Below, one piece after another: positions 51,846 through 60,943 of a stretch of 64,000 nucleotides of DNA; the stretch's first letter is position 1; every line of letters starts with the position of its first letter. This stretch comes from Kribbella antiqua. GTDB lineage: Bacteria; Actinomycetota; Actinomycetes; Propionibacteriales; Kribbellaceae. Both the position numbers and the translations under genes were made by a program. The stretch covers positions 91,977-155,976 of the forward strand of contig NZ_SLWR01000010.1 in the NCBI RefSeq assembly GCF_004345665.1, in the 5' to 3' direction. The notes under the pieces were generated by a model, which was not told the origin of the DNA, did no database searches, and was given only the letters and a program-made list of their open reading frames with translations.

Positions 51846-53945
51846 GTGCAGAATGTGCCGGTGACCGAAGCGACCGCCGCCCCGAGTGCTCTCGACACCG
51901 GGCTCCAACTGGGGGCAGTGGTCCAGACCGATGGAACCACCTTCACGCTGTGGGCGCCTGCCGCGGAACGCGTCGAGCTCGTGCTGATCGCCGACGACGG
52001 CGCGCAGCGGAACCTGGATCTGGCCCATACCGGTGAAAGCTGGACCGGGTTCGTGCCCGGAGTGGGCCATGGGCAACGGTATGGGTACCGCGTGCACGGT
52101 CCCTTCGACCCGACACACGGGCTTCGGTTCAACCCGGCCAAGCTGCTGCTCGACCCGTACGCGCGCGCCGTCGACGGCACGCTCGACTACGGCAGCCCGC
52201 TGATCTACGACTCGTCCGACGGCGACTCCGCCGGTCATGTCCCGGTCGGCGTCGTCGTCGCTCCGTCGGAGCCGCCACCGCCGATCAGCCAGCCGGTGCA
52301 CTGGGGCGAGACGGTCATCTACGAGTTGCACACCAAGGGTTTCACCAAGCTGCATCCCGATGTACCGGAACATCAGCGCGGGACGTACGCAGGGCTCGCC
52401 CACCCGTCGGTGATCAACTATCTGACCGAGCTGGGCGTGACGTCGGTCGAGTTGTTGCCGATCCACCACTTCCTCACCGAGCCCGCGATCGCCGCCCGCG
52501 GCCTGCCGAACTACTGGGGTTACAACAGCCTCAACTTCTTCGCGCCACACGCGCCGTACTCGTCCTCGGGCTCACGTGGTGAACAGGTCGCGGAGTTCAA
52601 GGCGATGGTGGCCGCTTTCCATGCCGCCGGCATCGAAGTCATCCTCGACGTCGTCTACAACCACACCGCCGAGGGCGGCTTCGACGGGCCGACGCTGAGC
52701 TTCCGCGGGATCGACAACCGCGCGTACTACCGGCTCAGCCACGGCGGCACCATGTACGACGTCACCGGCACCGGCAACTCGGTCGACACCTCGCACCCGC
52801 AGGTCCGCCGGCTGGTGATGGACTCGCTGCGGTACTGGGTCGAGGAGATGGGCGTCGACGGGTTCCGGTTCGACCTGGCAGTGACGCTGATCCGCAACGA
52901 GCGGCACGAGGTCGACACCGTCGACCACCCGTTCCTGGCCGAGGTCGCGGCGGATCCGGTGCTCGGCCGGGTGAAGCTGATCTCCGAGCCATGGGACGTC
53001 GGCAACTTCGGCTACCAGGTCGGCAACTTCGGTACGCCGTGGTCGGAGTGGAACGGCAAGTTCCGCGACAGCGTCCGCGACGTGTGGCGCAACACCTCCG
53101 ACGGCGTCAAGGACCTCGCCTACCGGCTGTCCGGTTCGAGCGACCTGTACGGCGACGACGGCCGTTACCCCTACGCGTCGATCAACTTCATCACCGCGCA
53201 CGACGGGTTCACCCTGCGCGACCTGGTCAGCTACGACCACAAGCACAACGAGGCGAACCACGAGGACAACCGCGACGGCACCGACGACAACCGGTCCTGG
53301 AACCACGGCGTCGAGGGTGAGACCGACGACCCGAACGTGATCGCGTTGCGCAAACGGCAGATGGCGAACCTGATGTCGACGCTCATCCTGTCCACCGGCG
53401 TGCCGATGATCACCGCCGGCGACGAGTGCGGGCGGACCCAGCACGGCAACAACAACGCCTACTGCCAGGACTCCGCGCTGTCCTGGTTCGACTGGACGCT
53501 GCCGAGTGCCTGGTCGGACCAGCTGGAACTGACGAAGAAGCTGACCGCTCTGCGGGCGGCGCATCCGACCTTGCGGCAATGGCACTACTTCTCCGGCCAA
53601 CCCGTCGTACCGGGTGGGCGCAAGGATCTGTCCTGGATCGCGCCGCACGGTGGCGAGATGACCGAGGCCGACTGGTACGACGGGAACCTGCGGACCATCG
53701 GCATGTTCCTGGCCGGCGACGCGCTGCGGGCGACCGATGCCGAGGGCAACGCGTTGACCGACAGCTCATTCCTGCTCGCGCTGAACGCGACGCCGGAGAC
53801 CCGGCAGGTCGTCGTACCGGATGCGTCGTGGGCACCGGCGTACGAGGTCGTGCTGGACACCAGCAATTCGATGGTCACCGAGGTCGAGGCGGGTGCCACT
53901 GTCCCGCTGGCGCCGCGCTGTCTGGTGCTGCTGCGCGCACTCTGA
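51846..53945 (+). CDS. glgX: Glycogen debranching enzyme GlgX (isoamylase-type GH13_11)
   Basis: About 699 aa. CBM48-like N-terminus (TTFTLWAPAAERVELVLI), then catalytic barrel: VILDVVYNHTAEGG, nucleophile Asp in VDGFRFDLAVTL, acid/base Glu in KLISEPWDVGNF and FITAHDGFTLRDLVSYDHKH. TAGDECGRTQHGNNNAYCQD is typical GlgX. It removes short branches left by GlgP. The start is uncertain: GTG 51846 follows GAGAGGA closely, but GTG 51855/51861 or ATG 51783 are possible. A TTATCGATAA palindrome lies upstream at 51802-51811. Confidence 0.93.
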   Translation: MQNVPVTEATAAPSALDTGLQLGAVVQTDGTTFTLWAPAAERVELVLIADDGAQRNLDLAHTGESWTGFVPGVGHGQRYGYRVHGPFDPTHGLRFNPAKLLLDPYARAVDGTLDYGSPLIYDSSDGDSAGHVPVGVVVAPSEPPPPISQPVHWGETVIYELHTKGFTKLHPDVPEHQRGTYAGLAHPSVINYLTELGVTSVELLPIHHFLTEPAIAARGLPNYWGYNSLNFFAPHAPYSSSGSRGEQVAEFKAMVAAFHAAGIEVILDVVYNHTAEGGFDGPTLSFRGIDNRAYYRLSHGGTMYDVTGTGNSVDTSHPQVRRLVMDSLRYWVEEMGVDGFRFDLAVTLIRNERHEVDTVDHPFLAEVAADPVLGRVKLISEPWDVGNFGYQVGNFGTPWSEWNGKFRDSVRDVWRNTSDGVKDLAYRLSGSSDLYGDDGRYPYASINFITAHDGFTLRDLVSYDHKHNEANHEDNRDGTDDNRSWNHGVEGETDDPNVIALRKRQMANLMSTLILSTGVPMITAGDECGRTQHGNNNAYCQDSALSWFDWTLPSAWSDQLELTKKLTALRAAHPTLRQWHYFSGQPVVPGGRKDLSWIAPHGGEMTEADWYDGNLRTIGMFLAGDALRATDAEGNALTDSSFLLALNATPETRQVVVPDASWAPAYEVVLDTSNSMVTEVEAGATVPLAPRCLVLLRAL

Positions 53946-54021
53946 GGGCGCACTCTGAGAGGTCGTTAACCTTCCTCCAGTACATTCATCGGTCACCTGC
54001 TGTTCACTTCTGGGGGGATCG

Positions 54022-54798
54022 ATGTTCTTTCTGCGCCGTGAGACCCGGGAGCGCACGACGCCGATCGGTGCGCTGCACCGCGCGGTGATGCGGATGGGCG
54101 AGGCCGAGCGGGCCAGCACCCGCCCTTTTCAGCGCTGGGTCGACGGGATCGCGTACGTCGACATCCAGGCCCGGACCTATGCGGATTTCTGGACCCGGCA
54201 GAACGCTGACGTTTTGCAGGCTGATGGCCCGCTCTGGGTCGTGCTCGGCGACTCGACCGCGCAGGGTCTCGGCGCGTCGTCACCGCTGCACGGGTACGTC
54301 GGCCAGGTGCTCAACGCATTACGCCGCCGGACCGGGCGGCCGTGGCGCGTGCTCAACCTGTCCCGCTCCGGTGCCCAGACCCGGCACGTGCTGGAAGACC
54401 AGCTCCCGCTCATCGACGGGCTCGACCCTGAGCTGGTGACATGTGGGATCGGCAACAACGACATCCTCGCCACGCCACCTCGCCGATTCCGCACCCACCT
54501 GCGTCAGGTGATCGAGCGCCTCCCACCCTCGTCGGTGATGATGGATCTCACGGTCCCGGACCGCTTCTGGCGGATCGGCGGCGTCGCCAGCCCTTATGTC
54601 ACCGGCATCAACCAGTTCATCAACACCACCGCAACCGGCCGCGGCCTCCCGGTCGCCGAAGTCTCCCGCCACGCCCGCCCACCGTGGCGCGGCATGCTAG
54701 CCCCCGACAGCTTCCACCCCAACAACCTCGGCTACCGCCGCCACGCCGACGCCCTCCTCGCCGCCCTGCCCTCAACTCACGGGCAGGTCTTGCGGTAG
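54022..54798 (+). CDS. SGNH/GDSL hydrolase, 258 aa
   Basis: Block I LWVVLGDSTAQGLGASSP has the nucleophile Ser; block III is CGIGNNDILATPP; block V DSFHPNNLGYRRHADALL supplies Asp and His. No signal peptide, so likely cytosolic esterase or acyl hydrolase. ATG 54022 follows a GGGGGGAT ribosome site. It follows glgX by 76 bp. Confidence 0.9.
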   Translation: MFFLRRETRERTTPIGALHRAVMRMGEAERASTRPFQRWVDGIAYVDIQARTYADFWTRQNADVLQADGPLWVVLGDSTAQGLGASSPLHGYVGQVLNALRRRTGRPWRVLNLSRSGAQTRHVLEDQLPLIDGLDPELVTCGIGNNDILATPPRRFRTHLRQVIERLPPSSVMMDLTVPDRFWRIGGVASPYVTGINQFINTTATGRGLPVAEVSRHARPPWRGMLAPDSFHPNNLGYRRHADALLAALPSTHGQVLR

Positions 54799-54844
54799 GC
54801 CCTACTGCCGAAGGCCTGTCGCCACTCGTGATTGCGGCCGGTCC

Positions 54845-54882
54845 TTCACGAATTACTACGGATCTGGATAATCTGGATCCGT
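54845..54882 (+). promoter_or_regulatory. Promoter and autoregulatory operator of the MarR gene
   Basis: TTCACG (54845-54850), a 16-bp spacer and GATAAT (54867-54872) form a good promoter, predicting transcription from about 54879-54881, on the GTG start itself (leaderless). ACGGATC ... GATCCGT (54858-54864 and 54876-54882) is a perfect inverted repeat straddling the -10 and the start codon, as expected for autorepression. Confidence 0.65.
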
Positions 54883-55303
54883 GGGAAATTCGGGTGAGCC
54901 GCTGCTGGTCGTTTTGCAGCGGGCTACGCATGTGACGTTGCAGGTGCTGGGGACGGAGTTGGCTGAGCTGGGGCTGACGGCTTCTGAGGTGAACGTGCTG
55001 GCGAATCTGGCTGACGGGCGGGGGCGGACGGTGTCCGAGCTCGGGGTTGCGGCTGGGGTGCGGGCGACGACCTTGACCGGCGTACTGGATCGGCTGGAGC
55101 AGAAGGGGCACATCAAGCGGTCGGCTCGGCCGGGTGATCGGCGGGCGGTTGAGATCTCGCTGACCCCGGCCGGCGTGAAGAGTGCGGCGCGGGTGCAGCG
55201 GGCGTTCGTCGAGGTGGAGGAGCGGGCGCTGGCGGGGTTGCCGGCGGCGTCGGTGAAGCAGGCGAGGCGAGTGTTGGAGGCGTTGGGTGAGCACGTTCGA
55301 TGA
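54881..55303 (+). CDS. MarR-family transcriptional regulator, 140 aa
   Basis: Winged helix: LGLTASEVNVLANLADG, GRTVSELGVAAGVRATTLTG and VLDRLEQKGHIKRSARPGDR with the wing RRAVEISLTPAG. GTG start, leaderless by the promoter read above. Overlaps the next gene by 17 bp, so the two are probably a unit. Ligand unknown. Confidence 0.9.
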   Translation: MGNSGEPLLVVLQRATHVTLQVLGTELAELGLTASEVNVLANLADGRGRTVSELGVAAGVRATTLTGVLDRLEQKGHIKRSARPGDRRAVEISLTPAGVKSAARVQRAFVEVEERALAGLPAASVKQARRVLEALGEHVR

Positions 55304-55673
55304 ATTGATGGGTGAAGTGATGGCGACCGCCGACCGGTTCGGCCACCGGGAACACGTGAAGCTGACGTGGCTCGCCGTACGGCGATGTGGAACGACCGCG
55401 GCGGTGGAGTTGATCGGCGACGGCATCCAGCGGACGGCGCGATACGCGGGAGTGCCGCAGAAGTACAACGCAACTGTGAGCCGAGCGTGGGTGGAGCTGA
55501 CGGCGTACCACATGGCCGAGGCGCCGCGTGAGAGCTTCGACGAGTTGCTGCGTCGCAACCCGGGACTGATGGACAAGCGGCTGCTGACGCGGTTCTACCA
55601 CTCGCGCACACTGGCTTCTCCGGCCGCGCGGCGCGGGTGGGTCGAGCCGGATCTGCACGCGTTCCCGCGATGA
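55287..55673 (+). CDS. Hypothetical protein coupled to the MarR gene, 128 aa
   Basis: GTG 55287 lies inside the end of marR. The first ~60 residues (FDELMGEVMATADRFGHREH and VKLTWLAVRRCGTTAAVELI) are helical with HREHV; the rest is helical and basic. No membrane segment or recognised motif. Coupling suggests it is a target of, or partner to, the regulator. Confidence 0.65.
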   Translation: MSTFDELMGEVMATADRFGHREHVKLTWLAVRRCGTTAAVELIGDGIQRTARYAGVPQKYNATVSRAWVELTAYHMAEAPRESFDELLRRNPGLMDKRLLTRFYHSRTLASPAARRGWVEPDLHAFPR

Positions 55674-55676
55674 AGC

Positions 55677-55699
55677 TTGACCTTGCCCTTGGGGCAGGG
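55677..55699 (+). promoter_or_regulatory. Candidate MerR-type operator/promoter
   Basis: TTGACC -35 (55677-55682) runs into an inverted repeat CCTTGCCC-TTG-GGGCAGGG (55681-55688 / 55692-55699, one mismatch), just before the MerR gene. A dyad in the spacer is the hallmark of MerR control. Confidence 0.55.
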
Positions 55700-55713
55700 G
55701 GTTTGGTGGTTGC

Positions 55714-56535
55714 GTGTTGACGATCAGTGAGTTCGGGCGGCGGACCGGGCTTTCGCACAAGGCGTTGCGGTTGTACGACGTGTCGGGGCTGTTGCCGCCG
55801 GCACAGGTCGATCCGGCGAACGGATACCGGCTGTACGACGAGGAGCAGCTGGAGCGGGCCCGGCGGATCAGCGTGCTGCGGCAGTTGGACATGCCGCTGA
55901 CGACGATCGCCGAAGTACTCGCAGGGTCGGACGAGGAAGGGCTGATCCGGCTGAACCGGTGGTGGGAAGCCGAGGAGGCGACCACCGCGGCCCGGCGGGC
56001 GACGCTCGAGTACCTGCGGGATCGGCTCTCGCGATCGGGGACGCCGGGTTTGACGCCGCGGCCGGTGCTGACCCGCGACGTACCGGAAACGAAGATCGCG
56101 ACGATCCGGTGCGACACCGATCAGCAGTCGCTGGTCGGGGTGATCGTGACCTCGACCAACGCCATCGTGGAACACCTCACAGCTGCCGGGGCCGAACTGA
56201 CCAGTGGTTCGTGGGTGATCTACCACGGCGCGGTGACCCCCGAGTCCGAGGCGACCGTCGAGATGTGCGTGCCGTTCGCGGGCTTGGTGGATCCCTCCGG
56301 TCCGATCGCGATCCGGGTCGAGCCGGCTCATCGTGAGGCGTACTGCACGATCACGATGGACGAGTGCGCCTACCCCCGGATCATGCTCGCGTACGACCTC
56401 GTCTACGACTGGGTCCGCTCGGCCGGCGTGCCGGTGGACGGTCCACCGCGTGAGGTCTACCTCCCCGACTGTCACCTGATTCCGCGCGACCAGCCGGCCG
56501 TCGACATCGCACTGCCGATCGAGAGGAAGCCCTGA
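55714..56535 (+). CDS. MerR-family regulator with GyrI-like effector domain, 273 aa
   Basis: GTG start. HTH: LTISEFGRRTGLSHKALRLY, then YDVSGLLPPAQVDPANGYRLY and the dimerisation helix. The C-terminal ~150 residues (ETKIATIRCDTDQQSLVGVI ... ) match the multidrug-binding GyrI/BmrR-like fold. It ends TGATG into the transglutaminase-like gene, its probable target. Confidence 0.88.
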   Translation: MLTISEFGRRTGLSHKALRLYDVSGLLPPAQVDPANGYRLYDEEQLERARRISVLRQLDMPLTTIAEVLAGSDEEGLIRLNRWWEAEEATTAARRATLEYLRDRLSRSGTPGLTPRPVLTRDVPETKIATIRCDTDQQSLVGVIVTSTNAIVEHLTAAGAELTSGSWVIYHGAVTPESEATVEMCVPFAGLVDPSGPIAIRVEPAHREAYCTITMDECAYPRIMLAYDLVYDWVRSAGVPVDGPPREVYLPDCHLIPRDQPAVDIALPIERKP

Positions 56536-57425
56536 TGGATTACGCCATACACACCGACTACAGCGATCCGCGTTCGTACGCGCACTTGTTCGACGCGTTG
56601 CCCGACGATGTGCCCGGCATCGCCGCGGTGATTCGCAACTTGCTGATCCACTACCGCGGCGGCGGGATCACGTTCACCGGCGATCGATTGGCCGAGATCG
56701 ACCATCGCTGGGTGTCGTCGATGCTCGCGACGGACCAGAAGCGCAACGGTACGGCGCTCGCCGTACCGCGCGAGCCCGTCGACCGGATCGTCGGGTGCTG
56801 CCGGGACTACACGCTGCTGTTCGTGTCGGCCCTGCGGCACAAGGGGATTCCGGCGCGGAGCCGGGTCGGGTTCGCGGTCTACTTCAAGGAGGCCTTCAAC
56901 CACGACCACGTCGTCGCGGAGTACTGGAACGGCGATCGCTGGGTGATGATCGACGCGCAGCTCGACCCAGCCGGCCAGGAGCCCTTCAACACCGAAGACA
57001 TGCCGGCGGGCCCGTTCGCGTCGGCTGCCTCGGTGTGGCTGGGTTATCGGTCGGGATCACTCGACGCGGACTCGTACGGCGCGGATCCGAACCCGGATGC
57101 ACCGCTGCGACTGCATGGCGGGTGGTTCGTGCGGACCTATGTGCATTATCAGCTCGCGCATCTGCAGGGCGACGAACTTCTGCTGTGGGACAACTGGGGC
57201 ACGCTGTGCGACACCCCGGCCACCCTGGACGGCGCCGATGTCGACCTCACGGACGACATCGCTCGCCTTTTGGTTGCCTCCGACAACGGAGACGAAACCG
57301 CCACAAAGGACCTGGCCGAGCGCTACGCTTCGGACCCCCGCCTCCGGCCGACCGGACGCTCGTACATCACCTCGCCCACCGGCGCACCTCCCGTGTGGGT
57401 GGAGCTCGTACCTCCGGCGGCGTAG
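56535..57425 (+). CDS. Transglutaminase-like domain protein, 296 aa
   Basis: Cys in VGCCRDYTLLFVSALRHKGI, His in FNHDHVVAEYWNGDR and Asp in WVMIDAQLD form the papain-like triad of the transglutaminase-core family. No signal peptide. The C-terminal region (WFVRTYVHYQLAHLQGDELL) is helical. Probably a protease, amidase or acyltransferase on a small substrate. Coupled to the MerR regulator. Confidence 0.83.
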   Translation: MDYAIHTDYSDPRSYAHLFDALPDDVPGIAAVIRNLLIHYRGGGITFTGDRLAEIDHRWVSSMLATDQKRNGTALAVPREPVDRIVGCCRDYTLLFVSALRHKGIPARSRVGFAVYFKEAFNHDHVVAEYWNGDRWVMIDAQLDPAGQEPFNTEDMPAGPFASAASVWLGYRSGSLDADSYGADPNPDAPLRLHGGWFVRTYVHYQLAHLQGDELLLWDNWGTLCDTPATLDGADVDLTDDIARLLVASDNGDETATKDLAERYASDPRLRPTGRSYITSPTGAPPVWVELVPPAA

Positions 57426-57488
57426 GTCCTCGGTTTGTGCTGAGGTGCTGTGGTCTGTTCTAGTGCGGGTAGTCTCGTCCACGGGGCG

Positions 57489-57555
57489 CGGACAGCATCC
57501 CGGGACCTCGGACATCTGACCAGGTGTCCGAAGTCTCCATTTCGTGTCCGAAGCC
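57489..57555. repeat. Dispersed intergenic palindromic repeat, copy 2
   Basis: Same architecture and length as 42779-42845: CGGACA, TCCCGGGACCTCGGACA, palindrome GGACATCTGACCAGGTGTCC and GTGTCCGAAGCC. Located 63 bp after the transglutaminase-like gene. Confidence 0.85.
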
Positions 57556-58053
57556 CTCCGAATCCGGCGATATCAGCCCACGATCCCGCTATCCGGACAC
57601 ACCCGACCACATCCCGGGCAAATCCATCGTCGGCCGACCTCGCTAGCGGGTTATGTGACCGATAGCCCTCTATTTCCCGCCATCGGACAAACAACCCGCT
57701 ATCGGGCCCGGCCAGGAGTCCGAATCGGCTTCGGCAAGGGGACCCATGTCCGGCCCGGCGCAAACCGCTCGGCCCGAGTCGACCTCGCCAGCAACCAGGC
57801 CCATCGCACCGAATCCAGACTCGGGCACGCGACCACTCGGGTGAGCTGCTCCGGGATAGCTGCCGCCTTCCCTGGTCCGGGGGGGAGTCAAGAGGCGAGC
57901 TCGCTCGCTCCCGCAGGGACGCCGACGAAGGAGGCACTCTTGACGCCCACCACCCGGACTAGCACACTCGCGCAGCCCGGAGCCGCGCCCCCCGCCTCGA
58001 AATGGCTACGGCGGGAGACAGCTGTCGGCGCTCAGGGTCGTGAGTAGGTGTCT
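57556..58053. other. Gene-free interval with nested inverted repeats
   Basis: No supported gene in this part of the 672-bp gap before glgP. The right arm AACCCGCTATCGG (57693-57705) can pair with AGCGGGTT (57645-57652) or with CCGATAGC (57659-57666), giving alternative stem-loops; CCCGCTATCCGG at about 57590 is a further related motif. Long frames on both strands lack ribosome sites and family resemblance. Confidence 0.6.
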
Positions 58054-58090
58054 AAAAAGAAGGGCCCCGCCTGGTGAGGCAGGCGGGGCC
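58054..58090 (-). terminator. Terminator of glgP
   Basis: On the minus strand GGCCCCGCCT (58090-58081) pairs with AGGCGGGGCC (58072-58063), followed by CTTCTTTTTA. It begins 8 bp after the glgP stop. Confidence 0.9.
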
Positions 58091-58097
58091 ATTCGGG

Positions 58098-60695
58098 TTA
58101 GAACTCGGAGCCGGCTGGGAGGTCCGGTGTCGACGGGTCCTCGGGGTCGGAGGGGCCGGCAGCTAGGCCTAGTTCGGCTGGGCTGGCTAGGCCGGCGTGC
58201 TTCGGGACGACGCGGACCGTGTAGCCGAAGGGGCCGGTTCGGTCGAGCTTCAGTTCGCCTTCGTAGCGGTGCCGGTTGCCGTCGTACGTTTCCGCCAGCG
58301 ACAGCGACGCGCGGACCGGGTCCTTGATCTCGTCGTTGGAGTCGACCCGTCCGTGCAGTACCTCGACGTCGATGTCGGCCGGCAACAGGTCGCCGAGGGC
58401 CGCGAAGGCGCGGATGCCGACGTTGGTGCCGAGCTGCGGTACGTCGCCGAGACCCTGCAGCTCCACGTGGTCGACCCGGATCTGCGGCCAAGCCGCCCGG
58501 ACCTTCTTCTTCCACGCGGCCAGGTCGCGCGCTCCGTCGTACGTCGCATTCAGCGAGCGCGACGAGTGTGCGGACGGGACGTACAGCTGCTCGACGTAGT
58601 CGCGGACCATCCGGGTGGCGAGCACCTTCGGGCCGAGCTCCTTGATCGTGTGCCGGAGCATCTCGATCCAGCGGCCCGGCACCTCGCCGTCGTAGAACCG
58701 CGGCGCGACCTGCTTCTCGATCAGGTCGTACAGCGCGTGCGCCTCGAGGTCGTCACGCCGGTCGGTGTCCTCGATGCCCTCGGCGGACGGGATCGCCCAG
58801 CCGAACTCGTCGTCGTACCACTCGTCCCACCAGCCGTCGCGGATGGACAGGTTCAGCGCGCCGTTCAGCGCCGCCTTCATGCCGGACGTCCCGCAGGCCT
58901 CGTAAGGACGCAAGGGGTTGTTCAGCCAGACGTCGCAGCCCGGGTACATCGGCTGCGCCAGCGCGATGTCGTAGTCGGGCACGAACACGATGCGGTGCCG
59001 GACCTCCGGGTCGTCGGCGAACCGGACCATCTCCTGGATCAGCTTCTTGCCGCCCTCGTCGGCCGGGTGCGCCTTGCCCGCGATGACGATCTGGATCGGC
59101 CGCTGCGGGTGCAGCAGCAGGGCCTTCAGGCGGGCCGGGTCGCGCAGCATCAGCGTCAGCCGCTTGTACGACGGAACACGCCGAGCGAAGCCGACAGTCA
59201 GCACATCGGGGTCGAGGATCGAGTCGACCCAGCCGAGTTCGGCCTCGCTGGCACCACGGTTCAGCCAGGACTGGCGGACCCGGGCGCGGGTGTCGTCGAT
59301 GAACCGCTGCCGCAGGATCCGCTTGGTCTCCCAGATCTGCGCGTCGGTCGTCTTGTCCAGACCGGCGAAGATGCCGTCGGTCTCGGCGGTATCGGTGGTC
59401 GCGTAGGTCAGGCCGTGGATCTCCCGGGCCACCCAGGTCGGCGCGTGTACACCGTTGGTGATCGACGTGATCGGTACGTCGGTCGCGTCGAAGCTCGGCC
59501 ACAGCCCGGAGAACATCCCCCGGCTGACGACACCGTGCAGCTTCGACACGCCGTTGGCGCGCTGGGCCAGCCGCAGACCCATGATCGCCATGTTGAAGAC
59601 GCCGGGGTCGCCGCCCTCGAAGTCCTCGGCGCCGAGCTCGAGGATCCGGTCGATCGGCACGCCCTCGCCGAACGCGTCCGGGGAGAAGTGCTGCTGGATC
59701 AGCTCGACCGGGAAGCGGTCGATACCGGCCGGCACCGGCGTGTGGGTGGTGAACACGGTCCCGCCGCGGGCCACCTCGAGCGCGGTGTCGAAGTCGAGGC
59801 CCTGGTCGGCGGCCAGTTCGCGGATCCGCTCGATGCCGAGGAAACCGGCGTGACCCTCGTTGGTGTGGAACACCTCCGGCGCCTCGTGGCCGGTGATGCG
59901 GCAGAACGTGCGTACGGCGCGCACACCGCCGACGCCGAGGAGCAGTTCCTGGAGCAGCCGGTGCTCGGTCGAACCGCCGTACAGACGGTCGGTCACCTCA
60001 CGCTCGGCGGGCTCGTTCTCCTCCATGTCGGAGTCGAGCATCAGCAGAGGCACCCGGCCGACCTGGGCGACCCAGATCTGCGCGTGCAGCTGCCGGTTGC
60101 CCGGCAGCGTCAGGGTGACGGTCGCGGGCGCCTCGCCGTCGCGGAGCAGGTTGATCGGCAGACCGTCGGGGTCCACCAGCGGGTAGCGCTCCTGCTGCCA
60201 GCCTTCGCGGTTCAGCGACTGGGCGAAGTACCCGTGCCGGTAGAGCAGCCCGACACCGATCAGCGGTACGCCGAGGTCGCTGGCGGCCTTGAGGTGGTCA
60301 CCGGCCAGGATCCCCAGACCACCCGAGTACTGCGGGAGGACGTGGGTGATGCCGAACTCCGGAGAGAAATAGGCCACCGAGCTGACCGGCGAGCCGGCGT
60401 CGGCCTGGAACCAGCGGTTGCCGGTTACGTAGCCGTTCAGGTCGGCTACAGCCAGCTCGAGCCGGCTCAGGAAGGCATGGTCGTTGGCCAGCTCGTCGAG
60501 CCGGGCCGCCGGGACCTCACCGAGAAGCTTGACCGGGTCACCGCCGGTGCTCCGCCACAGCTGCGGGTCGACAGCCTCGAAGACGTCCTGCGTCTCCGGG
60601 TGCCAGGCCCAGCGGAGGTTGTTCACCAGGGTGCCCAGCCCGGTCAGCTGCTCGGGCAGGACAGGGCGGACGGAGAATCGTCGTATCGCTCGCAC
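58098..60695 (-). CDS. glgP: Alpha-glucan (maltodextrin/glycogen) phosphorylase
   Basis: 865 aa, GT35, the actinobacterial-type GlgP. RAIRRFSVRPVLPEQLTGLG start, VAYFSPEFGITHVLPQYSGG, HTNEGHAGFLGIERI, NGVHAPTWVAREI, and the PLP-Lys region EACGTSGMKAALNGALNLS. It releases glucose-1-phosphate from glucan ends. GTG 60695 was chosen because homologues begin at this RAIRRF motif; the open frame continues upstream to 60830 but into promoter space. Divergent from glgE. Confidence 0.94.
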   Translation of the reverse strand: MRAIRRFSVRPVLPEQLTGLGTLVNNLRWAWHPETQDVFEAVDPQLWRSTGGDPVKLLGEVPAARLDELANDHAFLSRLELAVADLNGYVTGNRWFQADAGSPVSSVAYFSPEFGITHVLPQYSGGLGILAGDHLKAASDLGVPLIGVGLLYRHGYFAQSLNREGWQQERYPLVDPDGLPINLLRDGEAPATVTLTLPGNRQLHAQIWVAQVGRVPLLMLDSDMEENEPAEREVTDRLYGGSTEHRLLQELLLGVGGVRAVRTFCRITGHEAPEVFHTNEGHAGFLGIERIRELAADQGLDFDTALEVARGGTVFTTHTPVPAGIDRFPVELIQQHFSPDAFGEGVPIDRILELGAEDFEGGDPGVFNMAIMGLRLAQRANGVSKLHGVVSRGMFSGLWPSFDATDVPITSITNGVHAPTWVAREIHGLTYATTDTAETDGIFAGLDKTTDAQIWETKRILRQRFIDDTRARVRQSWLNRGASEAELGWVDSILDPDVLTVGFARRVPSYKRLTLMLRDPARLKALLLHPQRPIQIVIAGKAHPADEGGKKLIQEMVRFADDPEVRHRIVFVPDYDIALAQPMYPGCDVWLNNPLRPYEACGTSGMKAALNGALNLSIRDGWWDEWYDDEFGWAIPSAEGIEDTDRRDDLEAHALYDLIEKQVAPRFYDGEVPGRWIEMLRHTIKELGPKVLATRMVRDYVEQLYVPSAHSSRSLNATYDGARDLAAWKKKVRAAWPQIRVDHVELQGLGDVPQLGTNVGIRAFAALGDLLPADIDVEVLHGRVDSNDEIKDPVRASLSLAETYDGNRHRYEGELKLDRTGPFGYTVRVVPKHAGLASPAELGLAAGPSDPEDPSTPDLPAGSEF

Positions 60696-60744
60696 CGGGA
60701 CACCGTACAAGCCCCAGGCCAGCACGGCACCTCCGGGATGCATC

Positions 60745-60772
60745 GATTTTGCAACACGAGCAAGATTTTGCA
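60745..60772. promoter_or_regulatory. Direct repeat in the glgP-glgE divergent region
   Basis: GATTTTGCA occurs at 60745-60753 and 60764-60772, 19 bp apart (about two helical turns), in the only AT-rich patch of the 248-bp gap. Possible binding site for a regulator of both genes. Confidence 0.4.
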
Positions 60773-60943
60773 GAGCCGTTAGACACCTATGGACAGTCTT
60801 GTTCCGGAGTGTGGACCGAACCGTGACCACTGCATGTCACCGGCCGGACATGGGAAACCGATAACGTGAGTCCTGCAGTCTTCTCTGTACGCCGTACTGA
60901 CCCCGCCGGATCCGCAATCGGAAAGCGAAGGTTCGTCTACGCC

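Noticed and set aside
57323..57937. Minus-strand 204-aa frame after the transglutaminase-like gene
   Set aside because: Overlaps the real gene antisense, spans the dispersed repeat and has no ribosome site or recognisable domain.
57544..58047. Plus-strand 167-aa frame in the gap before glgP
   Set aside because: Atypical composition, starts at the dispersed repeat and ends next to the glgP terminator; no family or ribosome site.
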